DNA of 64,000 bases. Source: Rhizobium sp. PP-CC-3A-592. GTDB lineage: Bacteria; Pseudomonadota; Alphaproteobacteria; Rhizobiales; Rhizobiaceae. The number at the start of each line of letters is the position of its first letter. The stretch's first letter is position 1. Positions 63,689 through 64,000 of this stretch are shown piece after piece. Below the pieces are notes generated by a model. That model had not been told where the DNA came from and made no database searches. It worked only from the letters and a program-made list of their open reading frames with translations. The position numbers and the translations under genes are program-made. The stretch is taken from positions 217,335 through 281,334 of the forward strand of contig NZ_QJSR01000005.1 of the NCBI RefSeq assembly GCF_003217095.1. Reading direction: 5' to 3'.

Positions 63689-64000
63689 ATGCCCGATCTC
63701 GACGCCGTCTTCGCCGCCATCACCGCGGCCGTTCCCGGCGTGGACATGCGCATCGGGGCCGATATGACAGTGCTTCATCCCGGCGAACATCCTGACAATC
63801 TCAGCGGCTCCGCCGTCATCGCGCCGCGCGATGTCGCCTCCCTTTCCACCATCGTCGGCATCTGCGCGCAGGCCGGCATTCCCGTCGTCACCCATGGCGG
63901 ACGGACGGGGCTGGTCGGCGGCGGTATCTCGGCGGCGGGCGACGTCGTGATCTCGCTGAAAAATCTCGACCGCATCCTCGAGATCGACCCGATCGGCGGC
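63689..64000 (+). CDS. FAD-linked oxidase, GlcD/D-lactate-dehydrogenase type (cut by window end)
   Basis: 104 codons are visible before the window ends. DMTVLHPGEHPDNLSGSAVI, then APRDVASLSTIVGICAQAGI, PVVTHGGRTGLVGGGISAAG and VVISLKNLDRILEID, are the FAD-binding PCMH domain of glycolate/D-lactate dehydrogenases; THGGRTGLVGG holds the flavin pyrophosphate site. It follows the reductase by 10 bases, so it belongs to the same transcript. It probably oxidises a 2-hydroxy acid released by the pathway. The substrate and the C-terminal half are unseen. Confidence 0.82.
   Translation, partial: MPDLDAVFAAITAAVPGVDMRIGADMTVLHPGEHPDNLSGSAVIAPRDVASLSTIVGICAQAGIPVVTHGGRTGLVGGGISAAGDVVISLKNLDRILEIDPIGG

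Noticed and set aside
1-64000. CRISPR arrays, rRNA genes, transposases or integrases.
   Set aside because: No regularly spaced direct repeats, rRNA sequence or transposase/integrase motifs were seen anywhere in the window.

Overview
The window is chromosomal DNA of a Rhizobiaceae-type alphaproteobacterium (Rhizobium, Agrobacterium, Ensifer and Shinella relatives). Pointers to this are the gene order ruvC-ruvA-ruvB, ybgC and tolQRAB-pal-cpoB-tilS-ftsH-glmM, the sciP/ctrA/chpT cell-cycle genes, the sulfolipid operon sqdBDC, a serC-leader-like element ahead of serC-serA, Omp25/RopB-like small porins and RIME-like palindromic repeats. The exact genus cannot be fixed from the sequence. Most of the window is GC-rich core genome. 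The exceptions are two toxin-antitoxin pairs and one AT-richer islet beside a tRNA.

Layout. 1-0.6 kb: a BrnT/BrnA-type toxin-antitoxin pair. 0.7-5.1 kb: a secreted metallo-hydrolase, yebC, a CHASE4-GGDEF diguanylate cyclase and a luciferase-like oxidoreductase. 5.2-10.3 kb: ruvC-ruvA, an AbrB/PIN toxin-antitoxin pair set between ruvA and ruvB, ruvB, a metallophosphoesterase, a Nudix hydrolase and two small proteins. 10.3-13.3 kb (minus strand): sqdB-sqdD-sqdC for sulfoquinovosyl lipid. 13.4-24.5 kb: ybgC, a GT4 glycosyltransferase, tolQRAB, pal, cpoB, tilS and ftsH, the envelope-constriction and quality-control block. 24.5-25.4 kb: about 1 kb of non-coding DNA with duplicated terminators, a palindromic repeat and strong hairpins. 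25.4-35.4 kb: glmM, two Omp25-like genes each behind a perfect TTAA-N7-TTAA box, serC-serA, a DMT transporter and purA.

35.5-43.2 kb: a very long Pro/Glu-rich single-pass membrane protein, a cysteine-cluster protein, a third porin-like protein, a lipoprotein alpha/beta hydrolase, a DUF4105 protein and two membrane proteins. 43.2-45.2 kb: an AT-richer islet with a Gp37/Gp68-like three-Cys protein and its partner TcmP, next to the 3' end of tRNA-Met(CAU). 45.3-52.6 kb: mnmA, a LuxR-type regulator and a cell-cycle cluster (sciP, fliJ-like, ctrA, a degenerate receiver protein, chpT, eipA). 52.7-58.6 kb: a coiled-coil protein, a TrmH-type methyltransferase, a RluD-type pseudouridine synthase, rpoH and small proteins. 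58.8-64.0 kb: a probable catabolic cluster (cytosine-deaminase-like amidohydrolase, VOC protein, LysR regulator, two-component flavin monooxygenase, FAD-linked oxidase) that runs off the window end.

The main theme is envelope growth tied to the cell cycle. CtrA, its inhibitor SciP and the phosphotransferase ChpT lie here, and CtrA-like boxes sit in front of tolQ, pal, both Omp25-like genes, sciP and eipA. The best candidates for new biology are the three-Cys/TcmP islet, the toxin-antitoxin pair coupled to ruvB, the structured gap upstream of glmM and the terminal catabolic cluster.
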